In this document: in pieces, positions 16,020 through 23,329 of the stretch
Position numbering within the stretch: the stretch's first letter is position 1
Layout: each line of letters starts with the position of its first letter
Assembly: GCA_030041045.1 (NCBI GenBank)
Contig: JASHOQ010000078.1
Coordinates: 26,558 to 90,557, forward strand
Source of the DNA: Acidobacteriaceae bacterium
GTDB lineage: Bacteria; Acidobacteriota; Terriglobia; Terriglobales; Acidobacteriaceae
Length of the DNA stretch: 64,000 nucleotides
Reading direction: 5' to 3'
Position numbers and translations under genes: made by a program
Notes under the pieces: generated by a model
Told to the model about the DNA's origin: nothing
Database searches by the model: none
What the model saw: only the letters and a program-made list of their open reading frames with translations

Positions 16020-18956
16020 CTATTCGATGGTCAGGGAGACCGTGCCGACGTTAGCGGTGGTCGAGCCGGAGGTACCGGTTACGGTGACGGTGTACGGACC
16101 GGGGGTGGTTCCTGGTCCTCCGCTCTTGCCGCCACAGCCGAGCACCGAGAGGGAAACGGCCAGCGCCAGGAACGCGACCATAGCGAGCCAGTTCCGGCGA
16201 CGCCGGGGAACGAAGACTAACAGAACCACGGCGAGCGCGGTTCCTCCAGCCGAGGGCCAGATGAGGTTCTTCGGCTCGCTCCTGGCGCTGCCTGGTGCAT
16301 TGGCGCTGCCTGGCGCAGCGCTGACGATGGTAAGCAAGGAAGCGGCGGCTGTATTCCCGCTGATGGCCACTGCGGCGGGCGAAAGCGTGCATGAGGGACC
16401 GTCGGCCACCACCGGCGTGATGGCGCAGGTGAGGTTGACGGTTCCGGTAAATCCATTCGTCCCAATGACGGCGATCGTCGCGGTGTTGCCCGAGGTCGCC
16501 CCGGGTTCAATCGAAATCGACGCGTCGGGGTTGCCGCTATAGGTGAAGCCGGGAGCTCCGGTTACGGAGAGCGCGATCGTGACCTCCTGAACGCTGCTGC
16601 CGGAAGTGCCGGTCACGGTGATGTTGATCGGCCCCTGGATTGTGGCGGTTGCCGAGGCGGTGAGAGTGAGCGTGGTGGAGGCACTGCTGGTGGGATTGGG
16701 GCTGAAGCTGCCGGTCACGCCGCTCGGCACACCGGTCACGGTGAATGTGACGCTGCCGTTGAAGTCGCCCAGATCAGTGATGGCGACAGGGATGGTCGTG
16801 TTTTCGCCCTCGGCGACAGAATAGGCCTGGTTCTGCGTGGACAGCGTGAAACTGGGCGGGACCTCGACACTGACCTGAATGGTGGTGGAGTCACTCAGGC
16901 TTCCGCTGGTTCCGGTCACAGTTACGGTCACCGGACCACCGAGTGAGGCTGAGCTGGCTGCGGTGAGGGTAAGCTCGCTTGAGCCGGTGGTGGGATTGGG
17001 GCTGAAGGATGCCGTGACTCCGGAAGGAAGCCCGGACGCGGAGAGCGTCACACTGCCGCTGAATCCGTTGGCTTCAGTCACCGTTACGGTCTCAGAGTTG
17101 GCGCTGCCCTGGGCTACATCCAGCGTGGGCAGCCCGGCCGCGACGGTAAAGTTGGGCGGACCGATGGTGAGCTCGATGGTCGCACTGGCGGTGAGAGTCT
17201 GCGAGCCGGAAGTACCGGTTCCGGTGATGGTCACCGCGGCGCTTCCCGTCGGCGTGGAATCGCCGATATTCAGGGTGATGACTTGCGTGCCTGTGGCGCT
17301 GCCGGCTCCGAAAGATGCGGTGACGCCGCTGGGCAGGTTCGTGGCAGCCAGCGTGACCGCGCCGGTGAATCCGCCAATATCGGTGACCGTGATGGTGCTG
17401 GTGGCTGTGCCGCCCTGGCCCACGGACAAGCTGACGGGCGAGGCGCTGAGTTTAAAGCCCGGCGGGAGGGCAACCACCGTGAGCGCGATGGTGGTGGTTG
17501 CGGTCAGGCTGCCGGAGGTTCCCGTAATGGTGACCGTTACCGGATTCCCCGCCGCAGCCGTGCTGCCGGCAGCCAGTGCAAGGATCTGCGTGTTGGCCGC
17601 GCTGCCCGCGGTAAAGGACGCAGTAACGCCGGTGGGCAAGCCGGAGGCGGCCAAAGTGACAGTTCCGTTGAACCCGTCAAGCGGCGTGATGGAGATGAGG
17701 GTGGAGGTGTTCGAGCTCTGGCTCAAAGTGAGCGCGGAGTTGGCGGGCGCAAGCGTGAAACCCTGCGTTTGCGAGCCGAACCATTCGGGGAGCGTGGTGT
17801 CTCCGGCGGTCTTGTTCTGCGGCGAGTAGCCGGTGTCATTGGCCGCAGGCGGCGAAACCATCCACGTCCACCAGAAAACGCCTTTCATCCAGGAGGTCTG
17901 CTGGCTGAACACCTCGAAAAATGCTTCGTAGCAGTTGGCCTGCTCGGCTTCATCGTACGCACCGGTGGGTGTGTAGTTGTACGGGGCCGCGTTCGAGCCG
18001 GTCGCGCTGGGATAGCCGATCTCGGTAAAGATGAGCGGCTTGCCGGGATAGGCGCTGGAGAGATTTTCAAGCGCGGCCACGGCGTTGAAATCACCGGCAC
18101 AGGGGTTGTCGGTCCAGCCGCTCTCAAGCTCCGCCAGCGTAGGATCGGGAGGCGTGCTGGTGTTGCAGTCGGCCGAGTTGTCGATGGGGAAATAGCCGTC
18201 GACGCCGATGATGTCGACGTCATTCCAGAAGGAGACGGTGGTGAACTCGTCGCCGGCGCTGGTGGCGTTGGCGCCGTAAACCAGGGTGAGATCGGGATAC
18301 TGCTGGCGCAGCGGAGTGATGACGTATTGCTCCCAGTACGATTCACAAGTGCCGGCGCAGGTGTTGCCGGTGAGCATGGTGAACTCCGTGCCGATGACGA
18401 GAATGCCCACGCCGTTCTGCGACGCGATCTGCGCGTAATGCAGGATGAAAGACTGGTAGCTGGTGAACCACGCCGTGAGCCATGCCTGCTGCTCGGCAGT
18501 GGTGGTGTCCGTCGTAGGCCAGGTGAAGTCGCCGCGCCAGGTTCCGTCAATCGAGTCTACGTGCGGCTTGAGCGCGACCGTGACGCCCTGTGCCTGCAAA
18601 GCCTGGATGGCCGCGATCACGGCGGCGTCAGCGGGCGATAGCGGATCGGTGCTGGCATCGTAGCCAGGAGACGAAGTGGTCTCCGGTGCAATGGAGTTCG
18701 AATCGTAGGTCTGCACGTACCAGGTGGCCACCACGGCGGTATAGTTGGCGCTGGTTTCGCGGATGGTTTGCGCAGCCTCCGAGCTCGAGAGATAGCCGTC
18801 CTGGGTGTAGTCGGTGAAATCGATTCCGTTGTATTGGAAGCCTGACTGGCTTTGAGCCGCGGCTCTGTGCGAGCCGGCGAAGGTAGTCAGCACGGCCAGC
18901 AGGATTCGAGCAACGGAGCGCAGGGCGCGGGGGGAGAACGCGTGCGCACGCTTCAT
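16020..18956 (-). CDS. exported GH113-like beta-mannanase with five Ig-like repeats and C-terminal anchor cassette
   Basis: 978 aa. A signal peptide (MKRAHAFSPRALRSVARILL...AAAQ) is followed by a TIM-barrel glycoside hydrolase (about 36-395). GVTVALKPHVDSIDGTWRG, the acid/base motif VIGTEFTML and the nucleophile motif IFTEIGYPS point to GH113 endo-beta-1,4-mannanase. Five Ig-like modules of about 95 aa follow, each with [PG]-G-F-T-L...V.. and LPSGVTASFS. The C-terminus has a hydrophobic helix, RRRR, a second helix, LGCGG, a Gly/Pro linker and a final beta strand (YTVTVTGTSGS). The same cassette ends three other proteins here. Its ATG overlaps the stop of the upstream ankyrin gene (ATGA), so translation is probably coupled. 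Confidence 0.88.
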   Translation of the reverse strand: MKRAHAFSPRALRSVARILLAVLTTFAGSHRAAAQSQSGFQYNGIDFTDYTQDGYLSSSEAAQTIRETSANYTAVVATWYVQTYDSNSIAPETTSSPGYDASTDPLSPADAAVIAAIQALQAQGVTVALKPHVDSIDGTWRGDFTWPTTDTTTAEQQAWLTAWFTSYQSFILHYAQIASQNGVGILVIGTEFTMLTGNTCAGTCESYWEQYVITPLRQQYPDLTLVYGANATSAGDEFTTVSFWNDVDIIGVDGYFPIDNSADCNTSTPPDPTLAELESGWTDNPCAGDFNAVAALENLSSAYPGKPLIFTEIGYPSATGSNAAPYNYTPTGAYDEAEQANCYEAFFEVFSQQTSWMKGVFWWTWMVSPPAANDTGYSPQNKTAGDTTLPEWFGSQTQGFTLAPANSALTLSQSSNTSTLISITPLDGFNGTVTLAASGLPTGVTASFTAGSAANTQILALAAGSTAAAGNPVTVTITGTSGSLTATTTIALTVVALPPGFKLSASPVSLSVGQGGTATSTITVTDIGGFTGAVTLAATNLPSGVTASFGAGSATGTQVITLNIGDSTPTGSAAVTITGTGTSGSQTLTASATIELTIGPPNFTVAAGLPTLDVAQGSANSETVTVTEANGFSGSVTLSASGLPSGVTASFSPNPTTGSSELTLTAASSASLGGPVTVTVTGTSGSLSDSTTIQVSVEVPPSFTLSTQNQAYSVAEGENTTIPVAITDLGDFNGSVTFTVTGVPSGVTGSFSPNPTSSASTTLTLTASATATIQGPINITVTGTSGSSVQEVTIALSVTGAPGFTYSGNPDASISIEPGATSGNTATIAVIGTNGFTGTVNLTCAITPVVADGPSCTLSPAAVAISGNTAAASLLTIVSAAPGSANAPGSARSEPKNLIWPSAGGTALAVVLLVFVPRRRRNWLAMVAFLALAVSLSVLGCGGKSGGPGTTPGPYTVTVTGTSGSTTANVGTVSLTIE

Positions 18957-19657
18957 GGCTTCACCCCCGTCTGCGTCAGGCACCAGCTGGGGACGGCGAT
19001 GCGGTCGCCGGGTTGAACGCCGTTGCTGCCGCCGACCAGCCTGGCCGCGGAGCACTCGGCTCGCGCCTGGCAGCCCCCGGCGCAGCCAACAAGTTTTGTG
19101 ATTTCGATCTCGACCGAGCGCGGATTGAACGAGCGCACCGTACCGCAGAAGCCGTCGCCTGCCCAGGGCCGGACGCAAACGCTATCGCCCACAGATTTGC
19201 CGGTGGAGTGCGCGCCCGACTGGAGAAGGAGCGCGGCAATCTGCGCCTGGCCGGTGTTTTCCGCGACATTCAGCGCCGTGCCCGTGCCGCGCGAAGACCA
19301 ATCGAGACTGGCGCCGGCGGCAATAAGCGCCGCAACGGCATCGATCTTGCCGCTCTCGGCGGCGGCGATGAGCGCGGTGCGGCCGTCAGCCGCGGTCGCG
19401 TTCACGCCTGCTCCTGCGGCGAGCAGCGACTTGACGCGTGCGGTATCGCCCTCGGACGCGGCGGACACGAGCGGAGTGAGGCCCTGCGCATCGCGGGCGT
19501 CAAAACTCGGGGCTCCGAGTGCCGCGTTATGTGAAGCGCCTTGAGCGAAGGCGCAGCCCGGGAAAAAGCTCAGCGCCAGAATCAGGAGTGCGCGCGGAAG
19601 GCGCGCCGATGGCCGAGGAAGATGCGGCCGGCCCGGGGGATGCAGAGACAAATGCAT
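18953..19657 (-). CDS. exported ankyrin-repeat protein with Cys-rich C-terminal domain
   Basis: 234 aa. The N-terminal signal segment (ALLILALSFFPGCAFAQ) is preceded by a basic stretch; the FFPGC sequence is lipobox-like, so a lipoprotein is possible. Three ankyrin repeats follow at about 50-150 (GLTPLVSAASEGDTARVKSL, GRTALIAAAESGKIDAVAAL, GTALNVAENTGQAQIAALLL). The last 80 residues contain about six cysteines (VCVRPWAGDGFC, GCAGGCQARAEC, SWC), likely disulfide-bonded outside the cytoplasm. Its stop overlaps the mannanase start by ATGA, so the two are one translational unit. Its role next to a mannanase is unknown; protein-protein recognition is the usual ankyrin role. Confidence 0.82.
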   Translation of the reverse strand: MHLSLHPPGRPHLPRPSARLPRALLILALSFFPGCAFAQGASHNAALGAPSFDARDAQGLTPLVSAASEGDTARVKSLLAAGAGVNATAADGRTALIAAAESGKIDAVAALIAAGASLDWSSRGTGTALNVAENTGQAQIAALLLQSGAHSTGKSVGDSVCVRPWAGDGFCGTVRSFNPRSVEIEITKLVGCAGGCQARAECSAARLVGGSNGVQPGDRIAVPSWCLTQTGVKP

Positions 19658-19881
19658 GATTGCCTCTCGCGGAATCGGCTGGATTCCGAATGGGGTGACC
19701 GTTCACTGCGAATCGACGGTAACAAAACCTTTGGGATACTGTCTTCACAATAACCGCAAAGTAACGCCTGCCAACACCTTACTTTGGTGCATGTCCGCTT
19801 TGGGAAAAAGTGCGGAAGATGCTCCCAGAGCCGATAAGGAATCCTGAAATCTCAGTATTTTCTTGCGGAGAAGCTTTGGCG

Positions 19882-20493
19882 ATGGCGATTGCAGCTTTAT
19901 CTACGGCGGGATTTTCCCAGTACATTGCCCTCACCAGCAACGTGGGTGGGGCACAGCAGGCGTGGCAGTCGCTCCAGCAGAACCTGGCCGCGGGCAACCT
20001 GAGCGCAGCGCAAACCGCATTCAACTCTTACCAGAAGCTGAGCCAGAACTCCGCTTCGAGCAACTCCGGCTCCAATTCGCAGCTTTCGAGCGACATGACA
20101 GCGCTGGGCAATGCGCTCAGCGCGGGCAATCTCTCTGACGCACAGCAGGCATTCGCCACCGTCCAGAACGATCTCAAGAGTCAGCCGCCGATCGCCGTCG
20201 AGAACGCCGAGAGCGCCGTGGCGCAGACGGTTGATGAGGTGGACGAGCTGCTGGATTTTCCCGATGCGGGAGCGTCGTCTTCAACCACGGCCGATCCTAC
20301 GACCACAATCCTCGACAGCGCTTACGGACTCGACCCGTCTTCGAGCGCAACCGATCCCGATCTGGCCATGCTGGAGGCGAATTACGGGTCAACGGCAACT
20401 GCCGCGACCGACGGCAGTTCTTCCTCTTCGTCGACCGCCGCGCCGAGCGCAGGCAATGCCGGCAGCGGAGCAAGCGTCAACGTGTACGCCTGA
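19882..20493 (+). CDS. Ser/Ala-rich protein with duplicated helical repeats, unknown function
   Basis: About 203 aa. Two helical repeats are clear: AWQSLQQNLAAGNLSAAQTA, then ALGNALSAGNLSDAQQAF; both have a NLAAGNLSxAQxAF core. They are followed by a low-complexity acidic and Ser-rich tail ending ASVNVYA. The start is the ATG at 19882 (MAIAALSTAGFSQYIA) or the TTG at 19876, which has GGAG 5 bases upstream (19867-19870). There is no classical signal peptide, although AIAALSTAGFSQYIALTS is mildly hydrophobic. I recognise it only as a type of hypothetical protein common in Acidobacteria. It is divergent from the ankyrin gene. Confidence 0.7.
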   Translation: MAIAALSTAGFSQYIALTSNVGGAQQAWQSLQQNLAAGNLSAAQTAFNSYQKLSQNSASSNSGSNSQLSSDMTALGNALSAGNLSDAQQAFATVQNDLKSQPPIAVENAESAVAQTVDEVDELLDFPDAGASSSTTADPTTTILDSAYGLDPSSSATDPDLAMLEANYGSTATAATDGSSSSSSTAAPSAGNAGSGASVNVYA

Positions 20494-20531
20494 AGCAGCC
20501 CGAAAAGCCCGGCGTCAACCGGGGGCGCACC

Positions 20532-21332
20532 TTAATCCAGTTCTCTCACCCAGATGTTTCTGAAGCTGATGGGCGCGCTCTTGTCGCCGTGCGCCTGCAG
20601 CTTGATGGGCGCAGCGTCGTACGCCTTGTAGAACGGCTGGCCGATGTAAAGCGTCTGCCCCGTGAGCGCGAAATGGTTCTGCACCAGAACGCCGTTGAAG
20701 AAAACGGTGACGAAGGCGGGCGTTTGCAGCGAACCATCCGGATTGAATCTTGGCGCGATCCAGATCACGTCGTAGGTTTGCCACCGGCCGGGCGGGCGAT
20801 CCGGGTTGACTAAAGGAGCGCTCTGCTTGTAGATGCTGCCGGCCTGGCCGTTGACATAGGTCGAGTTGTTGTATGAGTCGAGCACCTGCAGCTCATAGCC
20901 CGCATCGCCGGGACCAGTGGAAGCCAGAAAGACGCCGCTGTTGCCGCGCGATTGTCCACTGCCGGTGATGTCTTCAGGAATCTTCCACTCGATGTGGAGT
21001 TGATAATCCTTGAATCTGCGCCTGGTTTCAATGTTGCCCACATCGGGCGCCTTGTTTACGGTAAGCACGCCATGGTGCACGAACCACCGCGCCGGCGTAT
21101 GGTCCTGCGCCGAGACCCACTCATCCTCGTTTTTCCCGTTGAAGAGAACAATCGCATCGGAGGGTGGAGCGGCGTCAGTGGCGCCAGGGGTGACGATTTT
21201 GGGAACCGGCTGCCAGACCTCAGTGTCTTCCGGTTTTGGCTGCGCTGGCTGCTGCGCGCACCAGGATGCGGCGACGGAACAAACAGTGCATAGCGCAAAG
21301 AATTGCGCGATCGGCAGAAAACCCGGTCTCAT
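20532..21332 (-). CDS. secreted DUF1080 (3-keto-disaccharide hydrolase/LamG-like) protein
   Basis: 266 aa. The start at 21332 (MRPGFLPIAQFFALCTVCSVAASWCAQ) gives a signal peptide. The mature protein is one DUF1080 domain: IVLFNGKNEDEWVS, LHIEWKIPEDITGSGQSRGNSG, YELQVLDSYNNSTYVNGQAG, GRWQTYDVIWIAPRF and FRNIWVREL are hallmark strands of this concanavalin-like fold. Members hydrolyse 3-keto-glycosides or bind glycans. It is the last gene of a minus-strand run starting with the M3 peptidase, though functional linkage is unproven. Confidence 0.9.
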   Translation of the reverse strand: MRPGFLPIAQFFALCTVCSVAASWCAQQPAQPKPEDTEVWQPVPKIVTPGATDAAPPSDAIVLFNGKNEDEWVSAQDHTPARWFVHHGVLTVNKAPDVGNIETRRRFKDYQLHIEWKIPEDITGSGQSRGNSGVFLASTGPGDAGYELQVLDSYNNSTYVNGQAGSIYKQSAPLVNPDRPPGRWQTYDVIWIAPRFNPDGSLQTPAFVTVFFNGVLVQNHFALTGQTLYIGQPFYKAYDAAPIKLQAHGDKSAPISFRNIWVRELD

Positions 21333-21398
21333 GGGAGGAATTCCTTTCGCAGGCCTTTTTACATCACGCCGGCAAGGCGCTGGCAAGGGGCGCAACAT

Positions 21399-22202
21399 TT
21401 ACCGGGCAGGGTCCGGCTTGGGCCGCGCCATTCTGTCAACCACGCGCGTGATCAGGCGCACGGGAACAAACCGCACCAGGAAGGCGGCGAAGCGCCGGTC
21501 GAGCCTGGGAATAAGAAGGCGCTTGCCGCGGACGAGCGCATCGACGCCGCGACGGGCGACCTCTTCGGCCGATTGGAGATCGCGGCCCTTGAATCTCTGC
21601 GCGCCGGCCACATCGAAGAATTCGCTCTCCGTGGTCCCGGGACAAAGCGCGGTGACTCTCACGCCGAAGCGCGCCACCTCTTCTGCCAGGCCGAGGGCAA
21701 AGAAACGATCGAATACTTTTGTGGCTGCGTAGGTGGAAATGTAGGGAACCGGCTGAAAGCTTGCGGTGGAGGCCACGATGAGCACCCAGCCGCGCCGGCG
21801 CTCGACCATGAGCGGAACGAAATGCCGCGCGAGGCGCACCACGGCCTCGCAGTTGACGCGGACCTGGCTGAACTCCTGTTCGGGCTCGGTGAGGTAGAAC
21901 TCGCCGTAATGGCCGAGGCCGGCATTGTTGACGAGAATGTCGACGGCGAGACCGGCGCCGGCAGTGGCATCAAAGATCTGCTGCGGCGCAGCGGCGTCGT
22001 TGAGATCCGCCACCACGATGCGGGTTTCAATTCCCCTCCCTGCAAGTTCGGCCTGCAGGGCTTCAAGCCGCTCGCGGCGGCGCGCGCTGAGAATCAGTTT
22101 CGCGCCGCGGCCCGCAAGCTCGCGGGCCAGCGCGGCGCCAATGCCCGCGCTCGCGCCCGTCACCAGAGCCCATCGCCCCTGAAATTCCTGTCCGCTCGCC
22201 AT
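21399..22202 (-). CDS. short-chain dehydrogenase/reductase
   Basis: 267-aa SDR. The Rossmann motif TGASAGIG lies near the N-terminus, followed by NNAGLGHYG and the catalytic Ser...Tyr-x3-Lys (VASTASFQPVPYISTYAATK). It probably oxidises or reduces a hydroxyl/keto group with NAD(P)H; the C-terminus (RLIPRLDRRFAAFLVRFVPVRLITRVVDRMAR) is of the hydrophobic-substrate SDR kind. The start at 22202 is 11 bases after the reductase stop, with GAGGAG in the overlap, so the two are translationally close. Confidence 0.9.
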   Translation of the reverse strand: MASGQEFQGRWALVTGASAGIGAALARELAGRGAKLILSARRRERLEALQAELAGRGIETRIVVADLNDAAAPQQIFDATAGAGLAVDILVNNAGLGHYGEFYLTEPEQEFSQVRVNCEAVVRLARHFVPLMVERRRGWVLIVASTASFQPVPYISTYAATKVFDRFFALGLAEEVARFGVRVTALCPGTTESEFFDVAGAQRFKGRDLQSAEEVARRGVDALVRGKRLLIPRLDRRFAAFLVRFVPVRLITRVVDRMARPKPDPAR

Positions 22203-22213
22203 TGGCTTCCGTT

Positions 22214-22855
22214 TCAGCTCCTCAGCAATTTGAAGGCATGCGTCCACTCGTTGCGCAAAAAGCCGGGAATGCACCACAGTATGCAAAGCGGCTCGATAGC
22301 GCGCGCAGCTTCGGCGCCGCCCATGTCCGCGACTTCCCATCCAAATTGCTCCACGATGCCGCCGACCGCTTTCTTCGCGACCTCATGATTGCCGCAAATG
22401 AACATTGTGGGCTTGCCCGCGGCGTAATGCGGATCGACCATGCGCGGGGCGCCGACGGAGTTGAAGGCCTTGACGAAATGCGATTCGGGAAACTCGCTCT
22501 GCAACTGCTCCATGAGCGACTGGTTGAGCCCGGTAAAGAGTTGAAGCACGCCGTGCACGGGCGGAGCGTCGGCAATGGGGTTGCAAGCGTCGGCCACCGG
22601 TTTGCCGGCCAGGTCTTTCGCGCCGGCCAGGCGGAGTGCGTTCGCGGCCACGTTGCCTTTGACGGCGAGAAACACCAGGTCGCCGAATTCCGCCGCCTCC
22701 GCAAACGTCCCGGTTGCGACTTTGGGGTTCTGCGCCGCCCATTCGCCCAGTTTTTCCGGCGAACGGCTGCCGATTTTTACCTGATGCCCATGCTTTGCCA
22801 AACCGGCGGCCAGTGTTTGCGCCACATCCCCTGATCCGAGAACTCCGACTTTCAT
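22214..22855 (-). CDS. NADPH-dependent F420 reductase-like oxidoreductase
   Basis: 213 aa. The Rossmann start MKVGVLGSGDVAQTLAAGLA is followed by VKIGSRSPEKL, DLVFLAVKGNVAANAL and DACNPIAD, as in NADP:F420 oxidoreductase-like and related NAD(P)-binding proteins. The start at 22855 is chosen for AAGGAGG 7 bases upstream. Many bacterial members do not use F420, so the electron partner is open. It sits between YjbR and the SDR in a minus-strand run. Confidence 0.85.
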   Translation of the reverse strand: MKVGVLGSGDVAQTLAAGLAKHGHQVKIGSRSPEKLGEWAAQNPKVATGTFAEAAEFGDLVFLAVKGNVAANALRLAGAKDLAGKPVADACNPIADAPPVHGVLQLFTGLNQSLMEQLQSEFPESHFVKAFNSVGAPRMVDPHYAAGKPTMFICGNHEVAKKAVGGIVEQFGWEVADMGGAEAARAIEPLCILWCIPGFLRNEWTHAFKLLRS

Positions 22856-22898
22856 ATCTGCCTCCTTGCGGGAAAGTTTCGCTGCGTACAAAAACAAT

Positions 22899-23294
22899 TC
22901 AGTTGGAGTTTCGCTTCCTGCCGGACGGAGAATCCTTTGTCCGTCTTGCGGGAGCGGCGGCCTTTTTGCGCGATTCCCTGTTCTTTTCGACGCGCAGCTT
23001 CCACGCCGTGTGCAGGGCGCCGCGAAGGGAGTCTTCGTCAGCCTCGGCGAGGCGGATGTGAGTCATGCCCATGCGTCCCCACCCGCCGTGGATGGGTAGA
23101 TACAAATCAGGGCGCTCGGCGATGAATGCAGCCTGCAGCTCGGGCGTGATCATGAGATTGCCGTAGCCCTCTTTCACCGAGGCCAGCGTGGCGAAGATGC
23201 GGCCGCCGACGCGAAAGTCGACGGCGCCCATGTGGGAGCCTTCCTCGGCGCCTTCCAGGCTAAGGGCAATGCGGCGAAAATCATTGGCAGTCAT
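22899..23294 (-). CDS. MmcQ/YjbR family protein
   Basis: About 131 aa. It starts MTANDFRRIALSLEGAEEGSHMGAVDFRVGGRIFATL, the typical YjbR fold (CyaY-like) N-terminus, with GWGRMGMTHIRLAEADEDSL near the C-terminus and a basic tail. The family is annotated as DNA-binding, but its role is not established. It starts within 11 bases of the peptidase stop, with the TGACTCGC octamers in between; a TTG at 23303 is an alternative start. Confidence 0.85.
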   Translation of the reverse strand: MTANDFRRIALSLEGAEEGSHMGAVDFRVGGRIFATLASVKEGYGNLMITPELQAAFIAERPDLYLPIHGGWGRMGMTHIRLAEADEDSLRGALHTAWKLRVEKNRESRKKAAAPARRTKDSPSGRKRNSN

Positions 23295-23298
23295 TTTG

Positions 23299-23329
23299 AG
23301 CAAGTCAGCGAGTCAGCAAGTCAGCGGGA
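23299..23329. repeat. TGACTCGC octamer array spanning the M3 peptidase stop
   Basis: On the minus strand TGACTTGC-TGACTCGC-TGACTTGC in 8-nt register. The first two units encode the last residues of the peptidase (ADLLTR) and the third supplies its TGA stop. Confidence 0.85.

Noticed and set aside
17283..18641. Plus-strand frame opposite the mannanase
   Set aside because: Antisense shadow; repetitive Arg/Gly composition derives from the Ig-repeat coding sequence.
16100..18960. CRISPR-like periodicity
   Set aside because: The periodic similarity comes from Ig-domain coding repeats of about 290 bp. No array with short identical repeats and unique spacers exists in the window.
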